A program made the position numbers and the translations under genes. Shown in pieces: positions 7,946 to 18,005 of a stretch of DNA of 64,000 bases. Under the pieces are notes generated by a model. The model saw only the letters and a program-made list of their open reading frames with translations. It searched no databases and had not been told where the DNA came from. The number at the start of each line of letters is the position of its first letter. Positions within the stretch are counted from its first letter, which is position 1. Source of the stretch: Mycobacterium sp. (GTDB lineage Bacteria > Actinomycetota > Actinomycetes > Mycobacteriales > Mycobacteriaceae); assembly GCA_016197405.1 (NCBI GenBank), contig JACPVR010000011.1, forward strand, positions 1 to 64,000, read 5' to 3'.

Positions 7946-8692
7946 TTGAATTCGGCCTACCATCGGCGGGTGGCTTTTCCCGAAACCCTTGGGAACTCGA
8001 CGTCGAGGCAACTCCACAAGTCGTCTGCAGTGGTGGTGATCCCGGTCGGTTCCCTCGAACAGCACGGACCGCACCTGCCATTGGACACCGACACCCGTAT
8101 CGCGACGGCGGTCGCCTGCGCCGTGGCCACCGAGCTGGATGCCGCGGTGGGGCCGCGACAGGTCCTGGTCGGTCCTGCCGTCGCCTACGGGGCCAGCGGT
8201 GAGCACGAGGGCTTCGCCGGCACCATATCGATCGGTTCCGAGGCGCTGGCGCAGCTGCTGCTGGAATTCGGCCGATCGGCGATGAATTGGGCCGGCCGGC
8301 TGGTGTTCGTCAACGGCCACGGTGGAAATGTCGGAGCACTGGCCGCCGCGACCGCCCGACTTCGCTATGAGGGCCGCGACGTGGCATGGTGTTCCTGCGT
8401 CGTCCGGGGCGGAGATGCGCATGCCGGGCACACCGAAACCTCTGTATTGCTACATATTTCGCCCGATGACGTTCTGATCGAGGATTCGGTACCGGGGAAC
8501 ACCGCCGCACTGGTAGACCTGATGCCAAGGATGCGCCGCGGTGGGATTGCGGCAGTAAGTGAGGTTGGCGTGCTCGGTGACCCGACCACGGCCAGCGCCG
8601 CCGAGGGGGCACGCTTGTTCGAAGAGATGGTCGCGGGGGCGCGGCTCAAGATCGACAACTGGCAGCCCGGCGACGACGGGATGCTGCGATGA
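7946..8692 (+). CDS. mftE: Mycofactocin creatininase-like peptidase
   Basis: A 248-residue creatininase-family metallopeptidase that cleaves modified MftA before the C-terminal cyclised Val-Tyr. Metal ligands are seen in [15 protein letters not shown] (Glu, His, Asp) and VNGHGGN, with [12 protein letters not shown] as a further family motif. The assigned start is TTG (7946), giving NSAYHRRV, which matches the N-terminus I recall for the M. tuberculosis protein; a GTG at 7970 is the alternative. No strong ribosome binding site precedes either. A 146-bp gap after mftD holds no recognised gene. The stop overlaps mftF by four bases. Confidence 0.9.
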   Translation: MNSAYHRRVAFPETLGNSTSRQLHKSSAVVVIPVGSLEQHGPHLPLDTDTRIATAVACAVATELDAAVGPRQVLVGPAVAYGASGEHEGFAGTISIGSEALAQLLLEFGRSAMNWAGRLVFVNGHGGNVGALAAATARLRYEGRDVAWCSCVVRGGDAHAGHTETSVLLHISPDDVLIEDSVPGNTAALVDLMPRMRRGGIAAVSEVGVLGDPTTASAAEGARLFEEMVAGARLKIDNWQPGDDGMLR

Positions 8693-10101
8693 CCCAGCCC
8701 CGGCTGCCCGACGGATTTGCTGTACAGGTCGACCGGCGCGTGCGGATTCTCGGTTCCGGCGCGGCTTTGCTGGGAGGATCGCCGACCCGGCTGCTGCGGC
8801 TCGCACCGGCAGCGCAGACTATGCTCGACGGCGGCCGGCTCGAAGTGCACGACGCGCAGAGCGCGCAACTGGCCCGCACCCTTCTCGACGCCACGGTCGC
8901 ACATCCACGACCGGCCGGCGGCCCTTCGCATCTCGATGTGACCGTCGTTATCCCGGTGCGCGACAACGTCACCGGTGTCCGCCGACTGGTCTCGGCGTTG
9001 CGCGGAATCCGGGTGGTGGTCGTCGACGACGGTTCGGCCATCCCGTTGCAGCACAGTGATTTCGCCGGCGCGCCGTGCGATCTGCAGATCCTGCGGCACC
9101 CCGTCAGCCGGGGCCCGGCCGCGGCCCGCAACACCGGGCTCGCGGTCTGCACCACCGGGTTCGTCGCCTTCCTGGACTCCGACGTGGTGCCCCGGCGCGG
9201 CTGGCTCGAAGCGCTGCTTGGCCACTTCTGTGATCCCGCGGTCGCCCTGGTCGCCCCACGCATCGTCGGGCTGACCAACGCCGACAACCCCGTCAGTCGG
9301 TACGAGGCGGTGCGCTCCTCGCTCGACCTCGGCCAGCGCGAGGCGCCCGTGGTGCCCTACGGCACGGTGTCCTACGTACCCAGCGCGGCCATCATCTGCC
9401 GGCGCCACGTGCTGGCCGATATCGGCGGATTCGACGAGAGCATGCATTCCGGAGAAGACGTCGACCTGTGCTGGCGGCTCGTGGAGTCCGGGGCGCGGCT
9501 GCGCTACGAGCCGATCGCACTGGTATCTCACGAGCATCGAACGGTGCTGCGGGACTGGTTGGCGCGCAAGGCATTCTACGGAACGTCGGCCGCGCCGCTG
9601 TCGTCGCGGCACCCGGACAAGACCGCCCCGCTGGTGATATCCGGGACGATGCTGGTGGTCTGGTTGCTGATGGCCCTCGGCTCCCGGCTCGGGTACCTGG
9701 CCTCATTCGTCGGCATGGCGATGATCGGGCGACGGGTGTCCAAGGCCATGCGTGCCCCGGAGACCCAGCCCACCGACGTGGCCCTGGTGGCAGGGCGGGG
9801 TCTGTGGTCGGCGGCCCTGCAACTGGCCTCGGCGGCCTGCAGGCACTACTGGCCCGTCGCGCTGGTGGCCGCCACGGTCTCGCGGCGCTGCCGACGGGCC
9901 CTGATGATCGCCGCCGTCCTGGATGGTGTCGTGGACTGGCTGAGCCGACGCAACAACATCGAGGACGACGCCAAACCGATCGGGCTGGGTGCCTATCTGA
10001 TCCTCAAGCGCCTCGACGATCTGGCCTACGGCACCGGACTGTGGGCCGGGGTGGTGCGCGAGCGCAACGTCGGACCGCTCAAACCGCAGCTGAGGACCTG
10101 A
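8689..10101 (+). CDS. mftF: Mycofactocin GT2 glycosyltransferase
   Basis: A 470-residue membrane-associated family-2 glycosyltransferase. An N-terminal mycofactocin-specific domain (about 1-80, which looks PqqD-like) precedes the GT2 core: [20 protein letters not shown], the nucleotide-metal DSD at residues 163-165, and the acceptor-site motif [13 protein letters not shown]. Hydrophobic helices lie near 320-350 and 390-420. MftF adds a chain of glucose units to premycofactocin. It overlaps mftE (ATGA) and is followed by mftG after eight bases. Confidence 0.95.
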   Translation: MTQPRLPDGFAVQVDRRVRILGSGAALLGGSPTRLLRLAPAAQTMLDGGRLEVHDAQSAQLARTLLDATVAHPRPAGGPSHLDVTVVIPVRDNVTGVRRLVSALRGIRVVVVDDGSAIPLQHSDFAGAPCDLQILRHPVSRGPAAARNTGLAVCTTGFVAFLDSDVVPRRGWLEALLGHFCDPAVALVAPRIVGLTNADNPVSRYEAVRSSLDLGQREAPVVPYGTVSYVPSAAIICRRHVLADIGGFDESMHSGEDVDLCWRLVESGARLRYEPIALVSHEHRTVLRDWLARKAFYGTSAAPLSSRHPDKTAPLVISGTMLVVWLLMALGSRLGYLASFVGMAMIGRRVSKAMRAPETQPTDVALVAGRGLWSAALQLASAACRHYWPVALVAATVSRRCRRALMIAAVLDGVVDWLSRRNNIEDDAKPIGLGAYLILKRLDDLAYGTGLWAGVVRERNVGPLKPQLRT

Positions 10102-10109
10102 GCAGGGCA

Positions 10110-11555
10110 TTGACCGCACGCTCGCATTCCGATGTGCTCGTCATCGGCGCAGGTAGCGCTGGATCGGTTGTAGCCGAACGACTTTCGGCAGATCCACACT
10201 GCACGGTGACGATCGTCGAGGCCGGTCCCGGCCCGGAGACCGCCGGGGTGGCGGCGCTCACCGGTAATGGATATCAGCTACCCGTCGGCGGCGGCAGCCC
10301 ATTGGTGGCCCGGTTCGAGACCACCCTGACCACGGCGCCGCCCCGGTCGATGCAGATCGTGCGCGGCGCGACGGTCGGCGGCTCGGGCGCGGTGAACGGC
10401 GGCTACTTCTGCCGGGGCCTGCCGGAGGACTTCGACAGCTGGGGCCTGCCGGGCTGGACCTGGACCGACGTGCTGCCGCACTTCCGGGCCATCGAGACCG
10501 ACCTCGACTACCCGGACAGTCCGGTGCATGGCCACGACGGACCCATCCAGGTGGCCAGGAACACCGAGATGGTAGGGAGCACAGCAACTTTCGTCGATGC
10601 CGCGGCGCGAGCCGGCTTCGGCTGGATCGCCGATCTCAACGACGGCGCCGGCGCCGGGCTGCCCGCCGGGATCGGTCCCGTTCCATCGAACATCGTCGCC
10701 GGGGTGCGGCGCGGATCCGGCGCGGCTTTCCTGCTCCCAGCGTTGAGCCGGCCCAATCTGACGCTGCTGGCCGGCATGCGCGCCACCGGGCTGCGGTGGG
10801 CGGCCGGGCGCGCGGTCGGCGCCGACGTGGTCGGTCCGGACGGCCCGGTGTCACTGACCGCCGACCGGATAGTGCTGAGCAGCGGGGCCATCGGTTCGGC
10901 ACATCTGCTGATGCTCTCCGGTATCGGCGACGAGGCGATGCTGCGCGCGGCCGGTATCGCGCTGCGACAGCCCGCGCCGGTCGGGTTGCGCTGTGCCGAC
11001 CATCCGGAGTGGGTGCTGCCGACCGACTGGCCCGTAGCGCCGTCACGGCCAGTGCTGGAGGTCGTCCTGAGCATCGGCGGGGTCGAGATCCGGCCCTACA
11101 CCGGTGGTTTCGTCGCCATGGTCGGCGACGGCAGCACAGGGCATCCGGACTGGCCGCATATCGGGGTGGCGTTGATGAGGCCGCGTGCCCGCGGCCGCGT
11201 CAGCGTGGTGTCGGCCGATCCGGCGGTACCGCCCCGGATCGAGCATCGCTACGACACCGAACCCTCCGACACCGCCGAGTTGGCCCGCGGGGCCGGCTTA
11301 GCCCGCGAACTCGCCTCTGCGGCAACATATGTGGGGGAGCCGGCCTGGTCGACCTCGCAGCATCTGTCTGGCACCGCCCCGATGGGCGCCGACGGTGATC
11401 CCGACGCCGTACTCGACCCGTGTTGCCGGGTGCGTGGTGTCGACGGTCTGTGGGTCATCGACGGTTCGATCCTGCCGCAGATCCCCAGCCGCGGGCCGCA
11501 CGCCACCACGGTCATGCTGGGACACCGGGCCGCGCAGTTCGTGGCGGCGGGCTGA
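10110..11555 (+). CDS. mftG: Mycofactocin-associated GMC oxidoreductase
   Basis: A 481-residue glucose-methanol-choline family flavoprotein. The FAD-binding GAGSAGSVVAERLSADP is near residues 12-30, the signature GATVGGSGAVNGGYFCRG near 85, and the C-terminal catalytic region has SQHLSGTAPMG and GPHATTVMLGH (paired active-site His). MftG reoxidises reduced mycofactocin and passes electrons toward the respiratory chain. The assigned start is TTG at 10110, behind GAGCAGG; it is eight bases after mftF. It ends four bases from the convergent racemase gene. Confidence 0.93.
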   Translation: MTARSHSDVLVIGAGSAGSVVAERLSADPHCTVTIVEAGPGPETAGVAALTGNGYQLPVGGGSPLVARFETTLTTAPPRSMQIVRGATVGGSGAVNGGYFCRGLPEDFDSWGLPGWTWTDVLPHFRAIETDLDYPDSPVHGHDGPIQVARNTEMVGSTATFVDAAARAGFGWIADLNDGAGAGLPAGIGPVPSNIVAGVRRGSGAAFLLPALSRPNLTLLAGMRATGLRWAAGRAVGADVVGPDGPVSLTADRIVLSSGAIGSAHLLMLSGIGDEAMLRAAGIALRQPAPVGLRCADHPEWVLPTDWPVAPSRPVLEVVLSIGGVEIRPYTGGFVAMVGDGSTGHPDWPHIGVALMRPRARGRVSVVSADPAVPPRIEHRYDTEPSDTAELARGAGLARELASAATYVGEPAWSTSQHLSGTAPMGADGDPDAVLDPCCRVRGVDGLWVIDGSILPQIPSRGPHATTVMLGHRAAQFVAAG

Positions 11556-11559
11556 GGTC

Positions 11560-12222
11560 TCAGCCGGCCAGCGGAACCAAGGCCTCGGCGAGCAGCGTGG
11601 CGGCCACCACTCCGTCGACGACGGGTACGCCCAGGCGGCGCCGCAACGGTTCGGCGAAGCGCGCCATCGCCGCACAGCCCAGCACTATCGATCGGCTGCC
11701 GTCGGTGTCCAGCGCGGTGCGGCACAGTTCGGCGATCGGCTCGATGACGGAGTCGTCGCTCGCCAGCTGCAGCACCGGGATATCGCAGGCGTACACACCG
11801 AGACAGGCATTGGGGGTGTACTCCTTGGCCAGCTCCCAGCCGCGCGGAACCGTCGCCGACATCGACGTCACCACCGAGAAGCTGCCCGCGGCCAGGGCTG
11901 CGGCGTGCATCGCGGCCTGGGCGATACCCAGCACCGGGACGTCGACGCGGCGGCGCGCCGCGTCGAGCCCGGGATCACCGAAGCACGCCACCACGTAGGC
12001 ATCGGGCCGCAGTGGCTCGGATCGCTGCGCGGCAGTGGATATTTCCTCGAGCAGGCCGGGCACGCAGCGGCGTTCGTCGTCGTCGTTCTCGATACTGGCC
12101 GGACCGTCGAGGGGATTGACCGCCTCGATGACGGTGGCCGGCCGGGCCACCGCCGCGGCGCTGGCTGCGATGTCAGCTGTCATCGACGCCGTGGAGTTGG
12201 GGTTGATCAGCAACAGGCGCAT
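11560..12222 (-). CDS. Asp/Glu/hydantoin racemase family protein
   Basis: A 220-residue protein of the Asp/Glu/hydantoin racemase superfamily. The N-terminal MRLLLINPNSTASMT is the classic start of hydantoin racemases. The two catalytic cysteines are in VACFGDPGL (about 80) and VLGCAAM (about 178). Homologues racemise amino acids or 5-substituted hydantoins, or act as maleate isomerases. It lies nine bases downstream of the exporter gene on the same strand and may share its transcript. Substrate unknown. Confidence 0.85.
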   Translation of the reverse strand: MRLLLINPNSTASMTADIAASAAAVARPATVIEAVNPLDGPASIENDDDERRCVPGLLEEISTAAQRSEPLRPDAYVVACFGDPGLDAARRRVDVPVLGIAQAAMHAAALAAGSFSVVTSMSATVPRGWELAKEYTPNACLGVYACDIPVLQLASDDSVIEPIAELCRTALDTDGSRSIVLGCAAMARFAEPLRRRLGVPVVDGVVAATLLAEALVPLAG

Positions 12223-12231
12223 GACCCAACG

Positions 12232-13866
12232 CTAATCGCTGGGCGGCTCGTCCGCCCGGGACGTGGCGCCGCGCGACGCCAGCCTGCGCACCACCGCCAG
12301 TTGACTGCCGTCGCGGCCCGGTGCCCACGCCGCGATCAGCACACCACCCACACCGATCACTATCGCCAGCGTCAGCAGTGAGCTTTCCATCGCACGCAGG
12401 AACGCCGTCCTGCTGGCATCGACGAGGGCCGTGCCCGCCGGTCCCAGCTGCTCGGCGGCTCCCAACGCTTCGCCGAGGGAGCGGGCGGCGGCCGACTGCA
12501 CCGGCGCCGGCAGTCCGGTCAGATGCGGGGTCAACGTCTCGGTGTAGCGGGTCGCCAGTATCGAACCAGCCAGGGCGATGCCCAGCGCCGCACCGATCTC
12601 GCGGGCGGCATCGTTGACCGCCGAGGCCACCCCTTGCTTGTCGTCGGGAACCGACACCATGATCGCCGCGGTGGTGGGCGCGACGGACAGGCCGATACCA
12701 CAACTCAGGACCAGCAGCGGCCACGCGAGATGCCAGTAGGGAGAACCGATTTCGAGCACCCGCAGGCATCCGAAGCCCGCGGATATCAGCAACAGGCCAA
12801 CGAGGATGACCAGCCGCAGACCCAGTCGCGGCACGTACCAGAACGAGGTTGCCGACAGGATCAGCATCGGCACGGCCAGCGGTGAGATCGCGATGGCGGT
12901 CTGAATTGCGCTGTAGCCCATGACAAGTTGGACGTATTGCATGATCAGATAGAAGAACCCGAACAGCGCCAGGAACAGCACGGTGACGGTCGCCGACCCG
13001 GTGGCGAAGTTGACGTTGCCGAACAACCGCACGTCCAGCAGCGGGTGGGTGCGCCGCAGTTCGACGGCCGCGAAGGCCGCGGCGAGCACCACCCCGGTGA
13101 TCAGGCCGCCGTAGACCAGCGGGTCGGTCCATCCGCGTGCCGGCGCCTCCAGGATGCCGAACACGAAGGTCCCCACCGCCGCACCGATCAGGACGGCGCC
13201 CGGCCAGTCCAGCGGTTTGGGTTCGGCCTCCTTCGAGGAGGCGATCGTCAGCGCCAGCAGCACCAGTGCGATCGCCGCCGCGGCGAAAGCCCAGAAGATC
13301 GACGGCCAGGACCAGAAGTGCAGCAGCAGGCCCGAGCCCAGCATGCCGATGATGCCCCCGGCGCCGGACACCCCGGCCCAGATCCCGACGGCCTTGGTGC
13401 GTTCCTCTTTCGGATAGGCGGTGGTGATGAGCGACAGGGTGGCGGGCATGACAAAGGCGGCACCGACACCGGCCGCGCCGCGGGCCGTGATCAATGTCGC
13501 CGGGTCGGCCCAGAAGATGGGGGCCACCGACGCGATGGCGAAAACCACCAGACCGAACACCAGCGCACCGCGACGGCCATACCTGTCACCGATGGCGCCG
13601 GCGGGAAGCAGCAGGCAGGCCAGGACCAGGGTGTAGCTGTCCACGATCCAGGTGAGCTGGCTCTGCGACGCCGAGGTCTGCAACGCGATATCGCCGAGCG
13701 CGGTGTTCAGACCCACCATCGACGACATCACCAACAGCAGGCTCAGGCAGGTCACCACCAGCGTCCACACCCGCGCGCGCGATGCGGGGTCGCCCGACGA
13801 GTGGCCGGTAGTCTGATCAACCGGGGCGGGCTCGTCGACTGCTGTCGGCGCCTTCTTCGATGGCAT
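12232..13866 (-). CDS. DHA2-type MFS drug/proton antiporter
   Basis: A 544-residue 14-helix major facilitator exporter of the EmrB/QacA subgroup. Recognisable pieces are the motif-C-like LTWIVDSYTLVLACLLLPAGAIGDRYGRRG near residue 75-105 and the motif GVSGAGGIIGMLGSGLLLHFWSW. The start ATG (13864-13866) lies 21 bp from the divergent TetR gene with a palindrome between them, the standard layout of a TetR-repressed exporter. Likely substrates are hydrophobic toxicants or metabolites; which one cannot be read. Confidence 0.9.
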   Translation of the reverse strand: MPSKKAPTAVDEPAPVDQTTGHSSGDPASRARVWTLVVTCLSLLLVMSSMVGLNTALGDIALQTSASQSQLTWIVDSYTLVLACLLLPAGAIGDRYGRRGALVFGLVVFAIASVAPIFWADPATLITARGAAGVGAAFVMPATLSLITTAYPKEERTKAVGIWAGVSGAGGIIGMLGSGLLLHFWSWPSIFWAFAAAAIALVLLALTIASSKEAEPKPLDWPGAVLIGAAVGTFVFGILEAPARGWTDPLVYGGLITGVVLAAAFAAVELRRTHPLLDVRLFGNVNFATGSATVTVLFLALFGFFYLIMQYVQLVMGYSAIQTAIAISPLAVPMLILSATSFWYVPRLGLRLVILVGLLLISAGFGCLRVLEIGSPYWHLAWPLLVLSCGIGLSVAPTTAAIMVSVPDDKQGVASAVNDAAREIGAALGIALAGSILATRYTETLTPHLTGLPAPVQSAAARSLGEALGAAEQLGPAGTALVDASRTAFLRAMESSLLTLAIVIGVGGVLIAAWAPGRDGSQLAVVRRLASRGATSRADEPPSD

Positions 13867-13873
13867 TGTTTCG

Positions 13874-13886
13874 AGACTAACAGTCT
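13874..13886. promoter_or_regulatory. TetR operator candidate between exporter and tetR
   Basis: AGACT-AAC-AGTCT is a perfect 5-bp inverted repeat in the very short gap between the divergent exporter and TetR genes. Both promoters must overlap it, so one bound repressor could silence both. Confidence 0.6.
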
Positions 13887-13899
13887 TGTGGCTGGGTGG

Positions 13900-14595
13900 A
13901 TGGCGGTGCGAGCAGACAACGAGGGTGACTCCGCGCAGGACGGCCCGGTCGGGCGGACCGACCCGAGACCGGCCCGTTCGCGTGCCCGGCTCCTGGAGGC
14001 CGCCACCACACTGCTGCGCACCGGCGGCCCCAGCGCCGTCACCGTCGACGCGGTACTGCGCGGCGCCAACGTCGCCCGGGCCACCCTCTACCGGCACTTT
14101 CCCAGCGGCAACGACCTGCTCGCCGCGGCCTTCCTGAGCCTGATCCCGCCGGCGCCGATGCCGCCCGACGAAGGTTCACTGCGCGAGCGGCTGACCGCGC
14201 TGCTGACCGACTGGGCCGAACACATCGCCGAGGCGCCCGCGCTGCTGACCGCGATGAACTGGCTGGCCCTCGGGCGCGACCTCGAGCAGCTCCCCGAAGC
14301 CGCCAACGCCAACGACAGCCCCGAGGTGCGCAGCCTGCGGGAGCGGATCGCCCAGCAGTACGCCGCACCCTTCGACGCCATCTTCGACAGCCCACAGGCC
14401 GCCGCCGAACTGGGCGACTACGACCGCGCCACGGCGATCACGCTGCTGTTGGGGCCGCTGGTGACCGCGCGGCTGAGCACGCTGATCGATATCGACTACA
14501 AGGAGAGCGTGCGCGCCGCCGTCGCGGGTTTCCTGCACGTCTACGGCCGGGGCGAGCCCGTCAGCGCACCGAGTACCGAATCGGAAGGTGCTTGA
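13900..14595 (+). CDS. TetR-family regulator of the adjacent exporter
   Basis: A 231-residue TetR-family repressor. The helix-turn-helix is at about residues 45-70 (SAVTVDAVLRGANVARATLYRHF), followed by a C-terminal domain with LLTAMNWLALGRDLEQLPEAAN. Start: ATG at 13900, with GTG at 13888 as an alternative. It is divergent from the DHA2 exporter, which it probably represses, and its 3' end overlaps the convergent P450 gene by 35 bases. Confidence 0.85.
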   Translation: MAVRADNEGDSAQDGPVGRTDPRPARSRARLLEAATTLLRTGGPSAVTVDAVLRGANVARATLYRHFPSGNDLLAAAFLSLIPPAPMPPDEGSLRERLTALLTDWAEHIAEAPALLTAMNWLALGRDLEQLPEAANANDSPEVRSLRERIAQQYAAPFDAIFDSPQAAAELGDYDRATAITLLLGPLVTARLSTLIDIDYKESVRAAVAGFLHVYGRGEPVSAPSTESEGA

Positions 14596-15820
14596 GCCCG
14601 CCGACGAACGTCGTCGCCGACAGTTCGGGCTCACCGGCGAGCTCGATGGACTCCAGCCGCGGAACCAGCTCGGTGAACAGGCTGTTCATCTCCATGCGCG
14701 CCAGGGCAGCGCCCAGGCAGAAGTGCACCCCGTACCCAAAGGACACATGCCGGTTGGGGTCGCGGCTGACGTCGAACCGGAACGGCTCGTCGAAGATCTC
14801 CTCGTCACGGTTGCCCGACACATAGGCCAGATAGACGTTCTCGCCCTTGGCGATCGGCACACCGCGCACCTCGGTGTCGGCGGTCGCGGTCCGCATGAAC
14901 TCCTTGACCGGTGTGGCCCAGCGGATCATCTCCTCGACGGCCAACGGCATCAGCGACGGGTCCTTGCGCAGCCGGTCCAGCTGATCGGGGTGGTCGATCA
15001 GGGCACGCAGACCGCCCGATATCGCGTCCTTGGTGGTGTCGTGGCCGGCGCTGGCGACGATGACGTAGTAGGAGGCGGTGTCCATATCCGACATCGGCTC
15101 GCCGTTGATCTTGCCGTTGGCGATGGCCGAGGCCAGATCATCGGTGGGATTCTCGCGCCGTGACGCCGTCAGGCTGGCGAAGTACATGAAGAAATCCATC
15201 AGCACCGCGAGCATGTCCTCGGGCTTGGAGCCGCGCTGATGCTCGGCGTCATCGCCACCGAACATCTCCTGGGTGAGCTGCAGCATCCGCGGGAAGTCCT
15301 CCTCGGGCAGCCCCAGCAGCGACAGGATGACGTAGAGCGGGTAGTTGATCGCGATATCGGTGACGAAATCGCATTCCGGTCCGATATCGCGCATCTTGTC
15401 CACATACCGTTTGGCCAGTTCGTCGACGCGGACCTTGAGATCGCGCATCGCCTTGGGCCGGAACCAGTCCGCGCCGATCTTTCGGATGTCGCGGTGGTGC
15501 GGGTCGTCCATGTGGATCAGGGTGCGCAGGCCCATGCCGGCATCCTGCTGGGCCTGCAGCAGGTCCTCGGCGTCGGCCGGCATCAGCAGCGGACGCGGGC
15601 CACTGACCCACAGTTCGTTGTCCCGCTCGATCGCCATGATGTCGGCGTGCTTGGTGACGGCCCAGAACGGCCGGTACGGCGGGTTGTCCACCCAGGCCAC
15701 CGGCTCGTTGGCGCGCAGCCAGGTCAACGATTCGTGCAACCAGGCGTCGTCGGCGTAACCCAGGGGATTGGCAAGCACCTGCGCTTTGTCGCAGGGCTTG
15801 TGGTCCGTCGGCGTCGTCAT
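14561..15820 (-). CDS. Cytochrome P450
   Basis: A 419-residue bacterial class I P450 that needs ferredoxin and reductase partners. The oxygen-activation I-helix is ASAGHDTTKDAISGG (about 245), the K-helix ExxR is EEMIRW, and the heme loop is FGYGVHFCLGAALARME with its ligand Cys near 359. The ATG is supported by TGAGGA seven bases upstream. No ferredoxin gene is adjacent. The subfamily and substrate are unknown; mycobacterial P450s of this form often act on fatty acids or sterols, but nothing here proves that. Confidence 0.95.
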   Translation of the reverse strand: MTTPTDHKPCDKAQVLANPLGYADDAWLHESLTWLRANEPVAWVDNPPYRPFWAVTKHADIMAIERDNELWVSGPRPLLMPADAEDLLQAQQDAGMGLRTLIHMDDPHHRDIRKIGADWFRPKAMRDLKVRVDELAKRYVDKMRDIGPECDFVTDIAINYPLYVILSLLGLPEEDFPRMLQLTQEMFGGDDAEHQRGSKPEDMLAVLMDFFMYFASLTASRRENPTDDLASAIANGKINGEPMSDMDTASYYVIVASAGHDTTKDAISGGLRALIDHPDQLDRLRKDPSLMPLAVEEMIRWATPVKEFMRTATADTEVRGVPIAKGENVYLAYVSGNRDEEIFDEPFRFDVSRDPNRHVSFGYGVHFCLGAALARMEMNSLFTELVPRLESIELAGEPELSATTFVGGLKHLPIRYSVR

Positions 15821-15972
15821 GGATTCCTCATTTCGTGCGTCTTCATGCGCGGGCTGTACTTGACGGGTGTCAGGTTCACAGTGTGGTGGATCAAACCGGT
15901 TCCAGGAAGTGACTTTGGCAATCGGGTTTGTGTCCGCGGTGTCCGCCGGCGGCTGACGTAGTGTCGGTTGGC

Positions 15973-17595
15973 GTGCCGACCCCCGCGCGCCGCGCAGCCC
16001 TGACACTGCTGGCGTTGCTGTTCGCCGTGGTCATGGCTGCCGGTTGCAGCGGTGACAGCAGCGGCGACGCCCCGCGGCCCAGCGTCGCCCAGGTGCCGGT
16101 AACCGACGTGGTGCACACCGGCGACGGCGCGGTGCGGGGCCGGGTCGCGCCGGGATATCTGCTGTTTCAAGGTGTTCCGTACGCTGCGGCTCCGGTCGGC
16201 GGCCTGCGCTGGCAACCGCCGCGGCCGCCGCAGCCGTGGCCGGGTATCCGCGACGCCGGCCAACCCGGGCCGCGCTGCGTGCAGGACAGCACCGTCGATC
16301 CGGGATTCGGCCGGATTGCCGACGAGGACTGTCTCTCGGTCAACGTCTGGACACCGGCCGGCGCCCGGACCGCGTCGAAACCCGTGCTGGTGTGGATCCA
16401 CGGCGGCGCCTTCGCCAACGGCAGCGGCGACATCTATGACGCGCACCGGCTGACCACGCAGGGCGACATCGTCGTGGTCACCGTGAACTACCGGCTCGGC
16501 GCACCCGGATTCCTGGCCCATCCCGCGCTCGGCGCACCCGGGGACGTCGGGAACTACGGCCTCGCCGACCAGCAGGCGGCGCTGCGCTGGGTGCACGACA
16601 ACATCGCCGGATTCGGCGGCGACCCGGCCAAGGTGACGGTGGCCGGTGAATCAGCCGGTGCGATGTCGGTGTGCGACCACCTGGTGGCGCCCGACTCGGC
16701 CGGGCTCTTCCGCGCCGCGATCATCGCCAGCGGACCGTGCAGCGCACAGGCCGGACTGGCCACCGCCCAACGTGACAGCGAGGCCTACGCCGCCGCCCGC
16801 GGCTGCGCCGATCCGGTGACCGCGGCAGCGTGCCTGCGCGCACTGCCGGCCTCCGCGCTGGAGAAACCCCCGACCTATTTCGATATCGGCAAGGACGCGC
16901 TGACCGGACCGGTGTTCGGCACACCGGCGCTGCCCGAGGACCCGGTGGGCCAGATCGAGGCCGGCGCCGCCGCCGAGGTCCCGGTGCTCATCGGCACCAC
17001 GCGTGACGAGTTCACCCTGTTCATGGCGTTGCAGTACCTGCGCGACGGCCGCGTGCCCGGCCCCGCCGACTATCCCGCGCTGCTGGCCGACACCTTCGGG
17101 CCGCACGCGGCCGCTGTCGGCGCGCACTACCCGGTGCAGAACTTCCGCGGTGACGCCGCCCTGGCCTACTCGGCGGCCGTCACCGATTCCTACTTCTCCT
17201 GCCTGGCGGACCGGCTCGGCGACGCGCTGGCGAAAGCGGCACCGGTCTACGCCTACGAATTCGACGACCGCAACGCGCCCGCGCCTGAGCCGCTGCGACG
17301 GGCGCCGTTCCCCGTCGGTGCCAGTCATTCGCTCGACCTGCGCTATCTGTTCGACGTCGGCGGTGCGGCGCCGTTCGACGCGGCGCAGCGGCGCCTCGCC
17401 GATCAGATGGTGGGCTACTGGGCCGCGTTCGTCAGCACCGGTGTCCCCGGCTTCGCCGGTGCGCCGGACTGGCCCGAACTGGCCCAGGGCAGCGACGACG
17501 GGGCGCGGATGTCGCTGCAGCCGGACGGCAGCCGCGTCGTCCACAGTTTCGAAGGCGACCACCAGTGCGCGTTCTGGGCGGGTCTGGACGGATAA
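15973..17595 (+). CDS. Type-B carboxylesterase/lipase, predicted lipoprotein
   Basis: A 540-residue alpha/beta hydrolase of the carboxylesterase B family. A short basic-hydrophobic signal ends in the lipobox MAAGC (Cys25), so it is probably an envelope lipoprotein. The oxyanion HGGAF, nucleophile elbow GESAGA, acidic residue in GTTRDEF and catalytic His in GASHSLDLRYLF are all present. Start is GTG at 15973; GTG at 15961 is also possible. It is divergent from the P450 across about 150 bp that include TGAC-N4-GTCA at 15861-15872. Natural ester substrate unknown. Confidence 0.9.
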   Translation: MPTPARRAALTLLALLFAVVMAAGCSGDSSGDAPRPSVAQVPVTDVVHTGDGAVRGRVAPGYLLFQGVPYAAAPVGGLRWQPPRPPQPWPGIRDAGQPGPRCVQDSTVDPGFGRIADEDCLSVNVWTPAGARTASKPVLVWIHGGAFANGSGDIYDAHRLTTQGDIVVVTVNYRLGAPGFLAHPALGAPGDVGNYGLADQQAALRWVHDNIAGFGGDPAKVTVAGESAGAMSVCDHLVAPDSAGLFRAAIIASGPCSAQAGLATAQRDSEAYAAARGCADPVTAAACLRALPASALEKPPTYFDIGKDALTGPVFGTPALPEDPVGQIEAGAAAEVPVLIGTTRDEFTLFMALQYLRDGRVPGPADYPALLADTFGPHAAAVGAHYPVQNFRGDAALAYSAAVTDSYFSCLADRLGDALAKAAPVYAYEFDDRNAPAPEPLRRAPFPVGASHSLDLRYLFDVGGAAPFDAAQRRLADQMVGYWAAFVSTGVPGFAGAPDWPELAQGSDDGARMSLQPDGSRVVHSFEGDHQCAFWAGLDG

Positions 17596-17605
17596 CATCC
17601 TGACG

Positions 17606-17959
17606 ATGGACACCGCGCAGGCGCAGGCTTTCGCACGGGACTGGGCCGACGCCTGGAACCGGCGCGATATCGAGGCCGTGCTCGCCCATTTCCGCGATGA
17701 CGTCGTCTTCACCTCGCCGGTCGCGGCCCGGGTCGTTCCCGAATCCGGGGGAGTGGTGCACGGTAAGCAGGCGCTGCGGGCCTACTGGGCGGCGGTCCTA
17801 CCACTGGTTCCCGACCTGCATTTCGAGCTTCTCGGCGTCTACCGCGGGCAGTCGCAGCTGGTGATCAACTACCGCAACGAACGCGGAGGGCTGGTCAACG
17901 AGGTGCTGATCTTCGACGGCGGCCTGGTGCGCGAAGGGCACGGCACCTACCTGGATTGA
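17606..17959 (+). CDS. SnoaL-like (NTF2-fold) small protein
   Basis: A 117-residue single-domain NTF2-like protein: an N-terminal helix (FARDWADAWNRRDIEAVLAHF) then the curved sheet DDVVFTSPVAARV...HGKQALRAYWAAVL, with LVINYRNERGGLVNEVLIFDGGLVREGHGTY. The fold serves as polyketide cyclase, isomerase or ligand-binding domain. It starts 10 bases after the esterase stop and is probably co-transcribed. No function can be assigned. Confidence 0.8.
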   Translation: MDTAQAQAFARDWADAWNRRDIEAVLAHFRDDVVFTSPVAARVVPESGGVVHGKQALRAYWAAVLPLVPDLHFELLGVYRGQSQLVINYRNERGGLVNEVLIFDGGLVREGHGTYLD

Positions 17960-18005
17960 CGGGCCGGTTGGGCCCAGGCGCGTTTGTCACCGTGCGTTCT
18001 CGGGC

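Noticed and set aside
9468..10109. Extension of mftG into mftF
   Set aside because: Antiphase translation of mftF; the GMC fold begins after 10110.
11555..11560. Terminator between mftG and the racemase
   Set aside because: Only four bases separate the convergent stops; no hairpin fits.
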